From positions 120,550 to 184,549 of the forward strand of contig DAOTXR010000080.1 of the NCBI GenBank assembly GCA_034435375.1: 64,000 bases of DNA, in the 5' to 3' direction. Positions 43,548 through 52,417 of the stretch are shown in pieces; the stretch's first letter is position 1; each line of letters starts with the position of its first letter. This DNA is from DAOTXR01 sp034435375. GTDB taxonomy: Bacteria > Chloroflexota > Anaerolineae > Aggregatilineales > UBA3940. A program made the position numbers and the translations under genes. The notes beneath the pieces were generated by a model. The model was not told where the DNA came from and did no database searches. It worked only from the letters and a program-made list of their open reading frames with translations.

Positions 43548-43982
43548 ATGACAAGGAGCTCTTTTGTGCTGTTGCGCCGTATCTCAATAGCTCTGACTGC
43601 ACTTGGCCTACTCATCGCAGGCTATCTGACAGTCATCTACCTCACCAACTCCAGCACATTGTGCAACACCGGCTGCGACTTGGTGCGACAGAGTCGCTAC
43701 GCCAGGGTAGGGGGAGTCCCTGTCGCTGCTATAGGTCTTGCAGGATATCTGGCAATTTTGGTGGTCTTCATCGCAGAGGAGGTCAAAGGGCCGCTGGCTG
43801 AGCAGGGACCGGCCCTCGCGTTCGGTCTGACCTTAACAGGCACGCTATATTCGATCTATCTGACCTACCTGGAACTGTTCGTTATTAGGGCAGTCTGCCC
43901 CTATTGCATAGCGTCAGCAATAGTCATGGCGGCGACTCTCGGCATAGCAATCGCGCGATTGAGCATTGCATTGCGCATCTAG
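43548..43982 (+). CDS. Vitamin K epoxide reductase (VKOR) family protein
   Basis: The 144-residue membrane protein has four hydrophobic helices. Both Cys pairs of VKOR homologues are present: the loop pair in 'CNTGC' and the active-site C-x-x-C 'CPYC' near the fourth helix. Bacterial VKOR reoxidises periplasmic thiol oxidases using quinone, so disulfide formation in exported proteins is its probable role. Many homologues carry a fused thioredoxin domain; this one does not, so a separate partner is expected. ATG 43548 follows AAGGAG (10-base spacing). The ~80 bases upstream are unusually AT-rich. Confidence 0.9.
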   Translation: MTRSSFVLLRRISIALTALGLLIAGYLTVIYLTNSSTLCNTGCDLVRQSRYARVGGVPVAAIGLAGYLAILVVFIAEEVKGPLAEQGPALAFGLTLTGTLYSIYLTYLELFVIRAVCPYCIASAIVMAATLGIAIARLSIALRI

Positions 43983-44066
43983 AGGAGCCTATCCCTCAGT
44001 AGTGAGGGCAGAATCTCTCTTCTCGAGCTTGGTAAGGGCTTAGCTGCACAGGAAGTGAGAGAAGGG

Positions 44067-44783
44067 TCAATCGCCCTGGTGTCGCTCGAGGGTGCGACGC
44101 AGGATATCATCTTGCTGGTCACGGCGCGGTTTCCCGGTTCTCCGAGGGGCAGGCATAACGGACTCCTCCCCTTCAGCACTATCTGCCAATGCACGCCGCA
44201 AAGCCAGCCCCATGGCCGTCGGCAAGTCTTCCTGTGGTTCCTGCTGGACAGCTGGCTCGGAGGGCCTGGCTATGGCTTTCATACTCAGGTCGATCTGGTT
44301 TTTCTGGCGGTCAATGCCGATCACCTGAGCCTCAACCTCTTGGCCCTTCTGCACGACCTCGTTGGGATCGCTGACATAGTCGCGCGCAAGTTCGCTAATG
44401 TGAACCAAACCGGGGCGCTCTGCGCCGATATCCACAAAAACGCCGAACTTCTCGATCCTCACGACCTGGCCCTTGTAGACTTGGCCTACAGCGATCTCAT
44501 CCCAACTCACAGCGGGAGGCTGGATCATGGTAACATCGAGGCGGGCATTCTCTTTATCAACGGCAAGCGCCCAGACTGTCACCTTTTGGCCTTCAGCCAA
44601 GGCATCCGCGACATTTTTAACGCGCCTGCGACGGCGGATCTGCGAGATGTGAAGGAATGCATCGCATTCTTCCAAGCCCACGTCAATAATAGCACCTGCC
44701 AGCTGAATTTGTTTAACAACACCTTTGAGTCTGGTCTTGGGCTGCACGTCGCCTAACGACAGCGGAGACAGTTCATCGGTCAC
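44067..44783 (-). CDS. S1 RNA-binding domain protein (two S1 domains)
   Basis: The 238-residue protein contains two S1/OB-fold domains: about 17-90 ('LKGVVKQIQLAGAIIDVGL', 'DAFLHISQI') and about 100-170 ('YKGQVVRIEKFGVFVDIGAERPGLVHISEL'). A charged, disordered tail follows. It resembles part of ribosomal protein S1 or general RNA-binding S1 proteins, but is much shorter than S1 (six domains in E. coli). The start is GTG 44783, eight bases after AAGGAG; the in-frame ATG 44813 has no site. Its promoter is consensus-like, so expression is probably high. Confidence 0.88.
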   Translation of the reverse strand: MTDELSPLSLGDVQPKTRLKGVVKQIQLAGAIIDVGLEECDAFLHISQIRRRRRVKNVADALAEGQKVTVWALAVDKENARLDVTMIQPPAVSWDEIAVGQVYKGQVVRIEKFGVFVDIGAERPGLVHISELARDYVSDPNEVVQKGQEVEAQVIGIDRQKNQIDLSMKAIARPSEPAVQQEPQEDLPTAMGLALRRALADSAEGEESVMPAPRRTGKPRRDQQDDILRRTLERHQGD

Positions 44784-44864
44784 GATTTCCGCTCCTTCTA
44801 CACTAATTTGCATGGCTCACGACATACACGTGAGCACACATGCATCAGGTGCCAACGGGGGGAG

Positions 44865-44893
44865 ATTATACGTCCGGCAAAGAGGCCTGTCAA
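44865..44893 (-). promoter_or_regulatory. Promoter of the S1-domain gene
   Basis: Perfect TTGACA (44893-44888), 17-base spacer, perfect TATAAT (44870-44865) on the minus strand. This is the best sigma-70-type match in the window. Confidence 0.85.
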
Positions 44894-44896
44894 CGC

Positions 44897-46165
44897 TCAG
44901 TCCCGCACCGTCACGGGTGTTCCAACTTCCGCCCATTCATACAACAGCCGGGCATCACTCTCGCTGAGAATCACACAGCCATAAGAAGCAGGTCGCCCAA
45001 GCAATCCCTCCCACAAACGCACGCCGTTATGCAAAATGGGGAGGGCATGAAACCCATTCTGGAGGGACCCTGCCCAATAGAAACCCAGCCAATATGGCAT
45101 CTGCAAATCCCATGTGGCGGCGTAAGCGTTCGGGATCTTGTTCTGAATCTGGAAGTTGCCGCGCCATGTCTCGGAACCAGGCAGTCCTGTACTGACAACA
45201 AACGTCCACCGCAGAATGCCATTTTCATACACATAGGCGCGCTGATCTGAGATATCCACTACGATAGCCTTGGATGTGGCGGCGTTTCCAGCAGTAAGGG
45301 CGCTAGGAACGGGCACCGTCAACACCTGTCCACCATATATCAGAGAAGGATTACTGAGACTGTTCACCTGCGCTAGTACCCAAGTCGTGACACCATAACG
45401 AGCAGCGATAGACGAGAGAGTCTCACCTGGTAGAACCACATGTGTCACTACAACTTCTGAAGGCGTATAGCCCGGAGTGCTAGCAGTAGCCGCCCCGGGG
45501 ATGGTAAGCCGCTGGCCTGCGTAGATCGCAGACGGATTGAGGAGTCCATTCGTATGGGCGAGTGCCTCTACAGAGACGCCATACCTGCGACCGATGCTAA
45601 ACAATGTCTCGCCAGCCTGGACAACATGCACGGCAGCAGTAGCTACAGATCCTGATGGCTGTTCGGCCTGCCCAGAAGCCCCGCCTGCGGGCTGGATGAT
45701 CAACGTTTGTCCAGCTCGGATCTGATCGGAATCGGTAAGATTGTTAACCGCCATCAGTTCGTCAACCGTCAGACCGTACTGTAACCCAATCCGATAGAGA
45801 TTCTCCCCAGGCTGTACAACATGCACGATGGGCTGTCCGGAAAAGGGTGAGCCTGCCTGAGAGACCACTCCAGGAATGACCAACTGCTGGCCTGCATAGA
45901 TGCGGTCATCCATGAGGCCATTGGCCTCCGCAATGGCCTGCACGGTAACACCATAGCGCTGCGCAATGGACGACAACGTCTCGCCCCAGGCAACCGTGTG
46001 GATAATAGTAGTTCCCTCCTCCTGAGCTGCCGCCGACTCATGGGACACATGCATTGAGATAAGCATGAGGCTCACCACAACAACTACAAGCCACCGACGA
46101 GGGCTGCAGCAAGAACGGCCTATTCCACACGTGAAGGTCTTGAGAATTGAGTGCAGAGCCTTCAT
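44897..46165 (-). CDS. Exported L,D-transpeptidase (YkuD) with four LysM domains
   Basis: The 422-residue protein has a signal peptide (hydrophobic ~25-38, cleavage near 'SAAAQ'). Four LysM repeats follow, each beginning H-x-V-x-x-G-E-(T/N)-L and ending in a G-Q-x-L strand (about 55-100, 110-155, 170-215, 230-275). The C-terminal YkuD domain (about 295-420) has its active-site pattern as His in 'GFHALPILHNG' and 'PASYGCVIL' (S-Y-G-C instead of the more common S-H-G-C). It should bind peptidoglycan and make 3-3 cross-links or attach proteins. Start ATG 46165 follows GGGAG; the frame is open much further up, but without coding signs. Confidence 0.92.
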   Translation of the reverse strand: MKALHSILKTFTCGIGRSCCSPRRWLVVVVVSLMLISMHVSHESAAAQEEGTTIIHTVAWGETLSSIAQRYGVTVQAIAEANGLMDDRIYAGQQLVIPGVVSQAGSPFSGQPIVHVVQPGENLYRIGLQYGLTVDELMAVNNLTDSDQIRAGQTLIIQPAGGASGQAEQPSGSVATAAVHVVQAGETLFSIGRRYGVSVEALAHTNGLLNPSAIYAGQRLTIPGAATASTPGYTPSEVVVTHVVLPGETLSSIAARYGVTTWVLAQVNSLSNPSLIYGGQVLTVPVPSALTAGNAATSKAIVVDISDQRAYVYENGILRWTFVVSTGLPGSETWRGNFQIQNKIPNAYAATWDLQMPYWLGFYWAGSLQNGFHALPILHNGVRLWEGLLGRPASYGCVILSESDARLLYEWAEVGTPVTVRD

Positions 46166-46760
46166 CTCGTCTCCCAAGGACGATATCCGCTTTGCCATTA
46201 CTATAATGCAGGATCTGCCCGAATCCCACTCCTGAACAAGATAAACCTGGGGATACACCTCAGCCTTGCGGTAAGAGCACCAGCAAAAAGGATTTTTGGA
46301 TCGCAAAACAGAACTTCTGTTTGGTATTGATATTGATTCATATAGCGACTTACGCTCCAAGGTTGAGGAGATTCGGGTCGATAAGCAACCGAAGTGCACT
46401 TGTGCCGGGCGTCCACACTACTTGCCACAGATTTATAGAGAAGATGCCTGCAACCCTGGCCTGCGATCCTGTGCTGAATGTAAACAGGTCGGGCCGGCGT
46501 AGAGAATAACAACTTCTTCGTTCCTTGCAAGTTACTCAGTGTCTTGCAATCACTTTCTGGCGGGGCTGCCAGAGCGCTCTTGAGGCCCCAAGAGGTCCAT
46601 AATAAGCTAAATTGTAGTCCGGAGATATGAAAGCCTACAATACAGCATCGATGGCCTTCATAGGACTTCCAGTTGCCGATCAATCGCTGGCGAGCGAGTC
46701 AGCAATTGTTGAACAATGCTCTACTTTCGCAAGCCTGCCAGACATGTTATGATCTGCGCT
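46166..46760. other. 595-base intergenic region without a supported gene
   Basis: Contents I can see are a weak -10 for the YkuD gene (TATAGT on the minus strand near 46203), a 68-codon Cys-rich open frame from a TTG (46296-46502) that I do not accept as a gene, a hairpin CTCTTG...CAAGAG (46578-46595), and an inverted pair ATTGTAG / CTACAAT (46611-46617 and 46635-46641). The hairpins could belong to a small RNA, but no known family is recognisable. Confidence 0.4.
46748..46753 (+). promoter_or_regulatory. -10 box for a probably leaderless transcript
   Basis: TATGAT lies 7 bases before the ATG at 46761, the same arrangement as at 41341. No ribosome binding site precedes this ATG. Confidence 0.5.
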
Positions 46761-48767
46761 ATGCTTGCGCGCCTCTTCCGTCTACTTGACCGCCTGGGGG
46801 GCCTCGTTGCCAAGATCGCCATCTGGCTGGGGAGGCACCTTGATCAGTCTCTACACGGCGTGTCTCTGTGGGTCAGCGAGCGTTCAGAGGGATATGCCAT
46901 CCTGACCGACTCTGCCCGTATCGAGAGCCAAGTGCGCTTGCTGAGTGGTCTGGCCGTTATACTGTTGGCCTCTGTGGCGCTGCTCATTTTTTGGGCAACC
47001 ACACCTCAGGCACTGAACAGCCCTGCAACCAGACTCCCGCCCCTAGCAGCTGACAACGCTGCTCCAGAGCCTGCGGAGGTCAATGGACCACCAGCTCAGC
47101 AAACCCCAGCCTCCGCTGGCGAATTCCTCGATACTGGAGGTACCCTCATCTTTTCGATGTACGTTGGTTCCCAGAGTGATCTGTTTGCCCTAACCGCAGG
47201 GCAGGACAGGCTGGTTCGGCTAACCGACAGTCCGGCTGATGAACGAGACCCGGCCTGGAGCCCCGACGGCCAACGTGTCGCATTTGCCTCACGCCGCGAT
47301 GGGAATTGGGAAATCTATATCCTTAACATGGTCACTGGCGAGATATCTCGCGTCACCTACGATCTCGCCTACGAAGCATCCCCCTCGTGGAGTCCTGACG
47401 GCCAGTGGATCGCCTACGAAGCGTACTACGAAGGCAACCTCGATGTCTACATCATCAGAGCTGACGGCAGCGAGGGTCCCTACCCCCTGACACGGCAGCC
47501 GGGGCCGGACTTCTCGCCGGCGTGGACGACCGCAACTGAACCATTTGGCCGCGAGATCGCCTACGTTTCCAACCGCGATGGCTATCAGGACATCTACCTC
47601 ATCTCACTGGATGATCCCAGCGAAGAACGGGCTGTTAACCTGACCCGCTCCCTCGAAATCGACGAAGATGAGCCAGCCTGGGGACCCAACGGCACACTGT
47701 TGGCATACACCACCGTGGAGAATGGTATTCCCCTAGTCCATGTCATCGAGCGCACGAGCGAGGGTTGGAAAACACCACTTGTGGTAAGCCAGGGACACTC
47801 ACCCGCTTGGTCTCCTGATGGTCGCAGTCTGGTATTCCTGGCCGAACGCTCTATGGGGGGAAGTTTGCTACTCACCAGCCAACTCAACACTTGGCAGACT
47901 TCTTTGAGGGCATTCTCTGTCCCCTCAGTTGCGTCAGGGCCCGTCTGGTCAATCGCCCCTCTGCCCGCTATTCCAAGAGGGACGCTTGCCTTTGCCGCAA
48001 CAGCTCCCCTTCCCTCTCCCTTTGAAGAACCACTGGTTATCGAACCCCAGCAGGATGGTCAAGCGCCCTACCGTCTGGTCGACCTTCGCGCGTTGGGCGT
48101 TATTGCCGAGTCGCCTTTTCTCAGCGATCGTGTGGATGGCTCGTTCACAGCCCTCCGCGAGTATGTCGATCAGATAGCAGGCTGGGACTTTCTGGGACAG
48201 CTTGATGAGGTCTACTGGGACCTCAGACGTCGGACTGAGCCTGGTCAGGACTATCACAGTTGGCATAAGGCAGGGCGTGCTTTTGATGTCGTCCAGACCT
48301 ACGCTCAGGGGAGTCCTGCTCAGATCGAACTGATCCCCTACCAGGTGGGACCAGACACATACTGGCGTCTTTATGTGCGATGTGCTATCCAGGATGGCAC
48401 ACTTGGAGAACCTCTGCGCCATGCCCCCTGGGACTTCACGGCACGGTTCAGCGGTGATGTAGACGCTTATGAGGCCGGCGGGCGTTTCAAGGACAGCGTG
48501 CCATCGGGCTACTACATCGACTTCACACAGGCGGCCCAGCTGTTTGGTTGGATGCCAGTTTCATCAGACAGCTCGTGGCGATACAATTGGCCTGGAATCC
48601 TGTACTGGCAGTATGAAAAGCGAGACGGTCTCGACTGGTGGAACGCCATGCGCGAGATTTACCCGGAAGACACGCTTCGGGAAGTCTTTGGATCGATGGA
48701 CTCGTCGCCTATGCTCAGCCCTGACAATACACCCACCCCTGAAGATGCCATACAAGCAGGCCAATAA
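46761..48767 (+). CDS. Membrane-anchored TolB-like beta-propeller protein with M15-peptidase-like C-terminal domain
   Basis: The 668-residue protein has a cytosolic N-terminus (~60 residues) and a transmembrane helix (~60-82). An exported WD40-like TolB propeller follows (about 125-400) with repeats 'DPAWSPDGQRVAF', 'SPSWSPDGQWIAY', 'SPAWTT' and 'SPAWSPDGRSLVF'. The last ~220 residues contain 'SWHKAGRAFD' (His502, Asp509), the H-x6-D zinc motif of M15/VanY D,D-peptidases, and a late 'FGWMPV ... WRYNWPG' region like that family. The third zinc ligand (W-H) is not evident. It may therefore be a binding-only domain. The M23 peptidase gene is 12 bases downstream. Confidence 0.72.
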   Translation: MLARLFRLLDRLGGLVAKIAIWLGRHLDQSLHGVSLWVSERSEGYAILTDSARIESQVRLLSGLAVILLASVALLIFWATTPQALNSPATRLPPLAADNAAPEPAEVNGPPAQQTPASAGEFLDTGGTLIFSMYVGSQSDLFALTAGQDRLVRLTDSPADERDPAWSPDGQRVAFASRRDGNWEIYILNMVTGEISRVTYDLAYEASPSWSPDGQWIAYEAYYEGNLDVYIIRADGSEGPYPLTRQPGPDFSPAWTTATEPFGREIAYVSNRDGYQDIYLISLDDPSEERAVNLTRSLEIDEDEPAWGPNGTLLAYTTVENGIPLVHVIERTSEGWKTPLVVSQGHSPAWSPDGRSLVFLAERSMGGSLLLTSQLNTWQTSLRAFSVPSVASGPVWSIAPLPAIPRGTLAFAATAPLPSPFEEPLVIEPQQDGQAPYRLVDLRALGVIAESPFLSDRVDGSFTALREYVDQIAGWDFLGQLDEVYWDLRRRTEPGQDYHSWHKAGRAFDVVQTYAQGSPAQIELIPYQVGPDTYWRLYVRCAIQDGTLGEPLRHAPWDFTARFSGDVDAYEAGGRFKDSVPSGYYIDFTQAAQLFGWMPVSSDSSWRYNWPGILYWQYEKRDGLDWWNAMREIYPEDTLREVFGSMDSSPMLSPDNTPTPEDAIQAGQ

Positions 48768-48779
48768 GGTAACTGTTAC

Positions 48780-49937
48780 ATGCAACGGGTTCGTGGAGCA
48801 ATTCTGTTCTTTGTCCTAGTTGGCGTCATTATTACTGCCGCACTAGCAACTCACGTCGCGGCCTCGCAAGGGGCTACGGAGGGCACAGTCGTGGCACCCT
48901 TTGTTCAGACCACTCAAGCCAAACCCGCGCTTGTCCCCCTGTCTACCCCATTGCCAGCACCCACAGAAGCCATTGTTGAGACTAGGGCATCACCAACCCG
49001 TGTGTCTGCCCTATCCGATCCTTCGCCCACACCCCCCCTAGTCTATGCCCCCGATCTCCAGGGACAATCTGACGACGGCGGTGAGGCCGCTCCTCCTGAT
49101 GTTCCGTCAGTGAGCTGGAATCCACCATCTCTTCCCGTCCCTTTGGCTCGCCATCCCTATGACCACTATTGGTTTGTCCGGCCTGTGGCATCCAATTATG
49201 TCAACTATGGTCTAGCCTGGTATCCCTACGGATCCAATGGCCCATCAGACAATCTGCGCGTCCACCATGGGATCGACATCCCTAATCCCGTCGGCGTGGA
49301 AGTACATGCTGCAGCCGATGGCACAGTGATCTACTCTGACAAGGGCCACAACAACCAGAATGAGACCATCGCAACCTATGGCAACACGGTAGTGATCGAA
49401 CACAACTACGGCTACCGAGGTCAGCCCGTCTACACGCTCTATGCGCATATGTCGGTTCTGCTAGTGAAGGCCGACGATGTTGTGCAAGCCGGTGACGTGA
49501 TTGGCCTAATTGGTGCCACTGGTCAAGTCAGTGGTCCGCATGTCCACTTCGAGGTTCGTGTAGGGCGTGACTGGTACTACTCAGTCCGTAACCCGGATTT
49601 GTGGATGGCTCCTTATGTTGGCACCGGCGTCATTGCAGGGCGTATCAAGTTTGCCGATGGAAGTCTGGCTAACGATGTCGATGTCACGGTGATTGACCTT
49701 GCCAGTGGAGCAACAACCCACCGCACGACAAGCTACGCCGGGTTTGGCGTCAATGCTGATGACAACTGGAATGAGAATTTCACGGTGCCCGATGTGCCGG
49801 TAGGCCACTACCTGATCACTGCTACATATGGTACCCTCACCTGGTCCGGCCAACTCGAAGTCCGTGAAGGGATGACAAACTGGGTTGACATGATCCTTTA
49901 CACGCCTGGCAGCCCACGGGAAGGCGGCGAGGGATAG
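48780..49937 (+). CDS. Exported M23 (LytM-type) peptidase
   Basis: The 385-residue protein has a signal peptide (hydrophobic 7-25) and a ~75-residue Thr/Pro-rich linker. An M23 metallopeptidase domain (about 135-280) carries the zinc motifs H-x3-D ('HHGIDI') and H-x-H ('GPHVHFEVR'), plus 'YAHMS'. A C-terminal beta-sandwich (about 285-370; 'IAGRIKFADGSLANDVDVTVID') resembles a carboxypeptidase-regulatory/SdrD-like domain. It should cut peptidoglycan cross-bridges. ATG 48780 follows AAGGTAA, and it is probably co-transcribed with the propeller gene. Confidence 0.93.
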   Translation: MQRVRGAILFFVLVGVIITAALATHVAASQGATEGTVVAPFVQTTQAKPALVPLSTPLPAPTEAIVETRASPTRVSALSDPSPTPPLVYAPDLQGQSDDGGEAAPPDVPSVSWNPPSLPVPLARHPYDHYWFVRPVASNYVNYGLAWYPYGSNGPSDNLRVHHGIDIPNPVGVEVHAAADGTVIYSDKGHNNQNETIATYGNTVVIEHNYGYRGQPVYTLYAHMSVLLVKADDVVQAGDVIGLIGATGQVSGPHVHFEVRVGRDWYYSVRNPDLWMAPYVGTGVIAGRIKFADGSLANDVDVTVIDLASGATTHRTTSYAGFGVNADDNWNENFTVPDVPVGHYLITATYGTLTWSGQLEVREGMTNWVDMILYTPGSPREGGEG

Positions 49938-49981
49938 CCAACACCTCCACTCCCATTGCCACCCCCTCGTCTGGACAGGCA

Positions 49982-50010
49982 TTGCAAACTGTATCCCAGC
50001 TGATTATACT
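49982..50010 (+). promoter_or_regulatory. rel promoter
   Basis: TTGCAA (49982-49987), 17 bases, TATACT (50005-50010); leader of about 65 bases to the ATG at 50082. Confidence 0.7.
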
Positions 50011-50081
50011 GACTCTAACGTAGTAATTAGCAGGGGCTGGGTTGTCTGAGGATAGACAGTCCAGCAGGATTCCGTCATACT

Positions 50082-52268
50082 ATGACGTTGACAACCATCC
50101 CGACTTTTGAAGAGTTCATTGCACCGGCAGCCAACCTGCCCATCAATGAACGCAACATCCTCAAGCATGCTTACGAGTTCGCCCAGCGTGCCCATGCTGG
50201 GCAGAAGCGTGCTTCAGGTGAGGATTATATTGTCCACTGCATTGAAGTGGCCCGCATACTTCTTGATCTCGGCCTCGACACAGTGACAGTCGCGGCCGGT
50301 CTGCTCCACGATGTGGCAGAGGACACGCCGAATACGCTCGATGACCTGCGTGAAGAATTCGGCGAAGAGATCGCTGCCCTGGTAGCCGGTGTAACCAAGC
50401 TAGAACAACTCCCCCTCAGCACCGACCATGCCCCCAGAGGACGACCACGAGACCGCGAAGCTGAGTACCTTCGCAAGACACTGCTTGCTATGAACGATGA
50501 TGTACGTGTCATCCTCATTAAGCTAGCTGACCGTCTACACAACATGCGTACCCTAGGGCACCTCCCACGAGATCGACAGCTCCGCATGGCTCGTGAGACT
50601 ATGGATATCTTCGCTCCACTCTGTGCACGCCTGGGCATCTGGCAATGGCGTTGGGAGCTTCAGGACCTGGCTTTCCGCTACCTTGATGCGGAACGATTCA
50701 GGATGATCGCAGAGCTGATCGACGAACGCCGCGCCGATCGCGACTACTACATAGCTCAGATCGTCAGTCGACTAAAAAGCATCCTAGAGCAATATAATAT
50801 CAAAGCTGATGTGCAAGGGCGCTCCAAGCACATCTATAGCATCTGGCGCAAGATGGAGCGCAAGGGGCTGCCATTTGATCAGATCTTCGACATCCGTGCC
50901 GTGCGTGTCATCGTGCCAGACATCTTCACCTGTTATCAGACCCTGGGCATTATCCACCAGACGTGGCGCCCCATAGCAGGGGAGTTTGATGACTACATTG
51001 CAGCGCCGAAGGATAATTTCTATCAGTCGCTGCATACTGCTGTCATTCTGGAGGACGGTAAGACTCTGGAAGTCCAGATTCGCACTCCGGAAATGCATGC
51101 TCACGCCGAGTACGGCGTCGCTGCACACTGGCGCTACAAGGAAGGGGTCCCTCGGCAGGGAGACCACGACGAGACTTTCGAGCGTCGCCTCAAGCACTTG
51201 CGCGAATTGATGGAGGTCGGTCAAAGTGTAGAGGATGCCAGTGAGTTCCTGGATGCACTGCGCACAGATGTTTTTAAGGACCGTGTATACATCTTTACAC
51301 CACGTGGCGACATCATAGACTTGCCCGCGGGTTCCACGCCGATTGACTTTGCCTATCACATCCACACCGACATCGGGCATCGCTGCCGTGGCGCAAAGGT
51401 CAATGGTAAGTTAGTGCCCCTTGACTATACGTTGCAGGTAGGTGACCGCGTCGAAATCCTGACGGCCAAGCGCGGTGGTCCTAGCCGTGATTGGCTTAAC
51501 CCCAGCCTAGAATACGTCAAGACTAAGCGCGCAGCGGCCAAGATCCGCCAGTGGTTTCGTCGCCAGGATCGTGACAAGATGATAGCTCAGGGCCGGGAGA
51601 TCCTGGAACGCGAGCTCAAACGTCTGGGGATGGATAAGATGTCCCATGAGCAAGTCGCTGAGCTTTTTGGGATTGAACGTGTGGATGAGCTACTCGCCCA
51701 GATCGGTTTCGGCGACATTCATCCCCAGCACATCGCGACCAAGATCCTGGAGTTGGAGAGACACACTACTCCGGAGATCCCTGTGGCCGAGTCTCCTGCA
51801 CCGGCGGCTACCGCACGACGATCATCCCAGGGGGTTCGCGTGCAGGGGACGGCCGGGATGTTGACAAACATCGCTCGCTGCTGCAACCCGATCCAGGGTG
51901 ACCCAATTGTCGGGTATATCACGCGCGGGCGCGGCATCACGATCCACCGCCGGGACTGTCCCAATGTCCTTAATCTAGCTGATCCCGAACGTCTGATTGC
52001 TGTTGAGTGGGGTGAAACACAAGAAGAGCGCTACCCTGTCCCTGTACTGGTCAAGGCCTACGACCGCGAAGGTTTGATGCGTGACATTGGAGCTGCTGTC
52101 GCTGACAGCCATGTCAACATGAGAGACGTGAGCATTCATACCCAGAACCACATCGCTACATTCAATGTCATCATGGAGGTCAAGAGTGCAGCCCAGTTGA
52201 GCAATGTCCTGCTGAAAATAGCCCGTTTACCTAATGTGATTGAGGCTCGCCGCATTACGACAAGTTAA
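50082..52268 (+). CDS. rel: Bifunctional (p)ppGpp synthetase/hydrolase Rel (RelA/SpoT family)
   Basis: Rel makes and degrades the stringent-response alarmone. The 728-residue protein has the HD hydrolase domain with intact motifs ('HCIEVARIL', 'LLHDVAEDT', 'KLADRLHNMRT'). The synthetase domain has 'KHIYSIWRKM', 'DDYIAAPKDNFYQSLHT' and 'EVQIRTPEMHAHAEYG'. A TGS domain ('VYIFTPRGDIIDLPAGSTPIDFAYH', split here), the zinc-finger-like 'RCCNPIQGD' region and a C-terminal ACT domain follow. The intact HD residues mean hydrolase activity is expected, so it is the single long Rel type. It has its own promoter and a double hairpin behind it. Confidence 0.96.
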   Translation: MTLTTIPTFEEFIAPAANLPINERNILKHAYEFAQRAHAGQKRASGEDYIVHCIEVARILLDLGLDTVTVAAGLLHDVAEDTPNTLDDLREEFGEEIAALVAGVTKLEQLPLSTDHAPRGRPRDREAEYLRKTLLAMNDDVRVILIKLADRLHNMRTLGHLPRDRQLRMARETMDIFAPLCARLGIWQWRWELQDLAFRYLDAERFRMIAELIDERRADRDYYIAQIVSRLKSILEQYNIKADVQGRSKHIYSIWRKMERKGLPFDQIFDIRAVRVIVPDIFTCYQTLGIIHQTWRPIAGEFDDYIAAPKDNFYQSLHTAVILEDGKTLEVQIRTPEMHAHAEYGVAAHWRYKEGVPRQGDHDETFERRLKHLRELMEVGQSVEDASEFLDALRTDVFKDRVYIFTPRGDIIDLPAGSTPIDFAYHIHTDIGHRCRGAKVNGKLVPLDYTLQVGDRVEILTAKRGGPSRDWLNPSLEYVKTKRAAAKIRQWFRRQDRDKMIAQGREILERELKRLGMDKMSHEQVAELFGIERVDELLAQIGFGDIHPQHIATKILELERHTTPEIPVAESPAPAATARRSSQGVRVQGTAGMLTNIARCCNPIQGDPIVGYITRGRGITIHRRDCPNVLNLADPERLIAVEWGETQEERYPVPVLVKAYDREGLMRDIGAAVADSHVNMRDVSIHTQNHIATFNVIMEVKSAAQLSNVLLKIARLPNVIEARRITTS

Positions 52269-52270
52269 GT

Positions 52271-52308
52271 GTTTTGCGAAAAGTCATTCGAATGACTTTT
52301 CTCAAAAC
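52271..52308 (+). terminator. First of two hairpins after rel
   Basis: A 22-base perfect palindrome AAAAGTCATT CG AATGACTTTT (52279-52300) can be extended by GTTTT/AAAAC. Its 3' arm ends in TTTT followed by CTC. Confidence 0.65.
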
Positions 52309-52313
52309 CTGAG

Positions 52314-52352
52314 GTTTCTCTGAAGATTTTTCTCAAAAACCTTCAGAGAAAC
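52314..52352 (+). terminator. Second hairpin after rel
   Basis: A 12-bp stem GTTTCTCTGAAG / CTTCAGAGAAAC with an inner TTTTT-CTC-AAAAA helix. The inner part repeats the TTTTCTCAAAA of the first hairpin, so the pair may have come from duplication. Confidence 0.6.
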
Positions 52353-52417
52353 GCTTAAATAACCACCTGGCCACCCCTGCTTCTTTGGTAAAAACCCGAA
52401 AACAGAAAGGACGCACG

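Noticed and set aside
46296..46502. 68-residue Cys-rich protein from a TTG start
   Set aside because: Codon use is unlike its neighbours and there is no homology I recognise; kept only as an observation in the gap.
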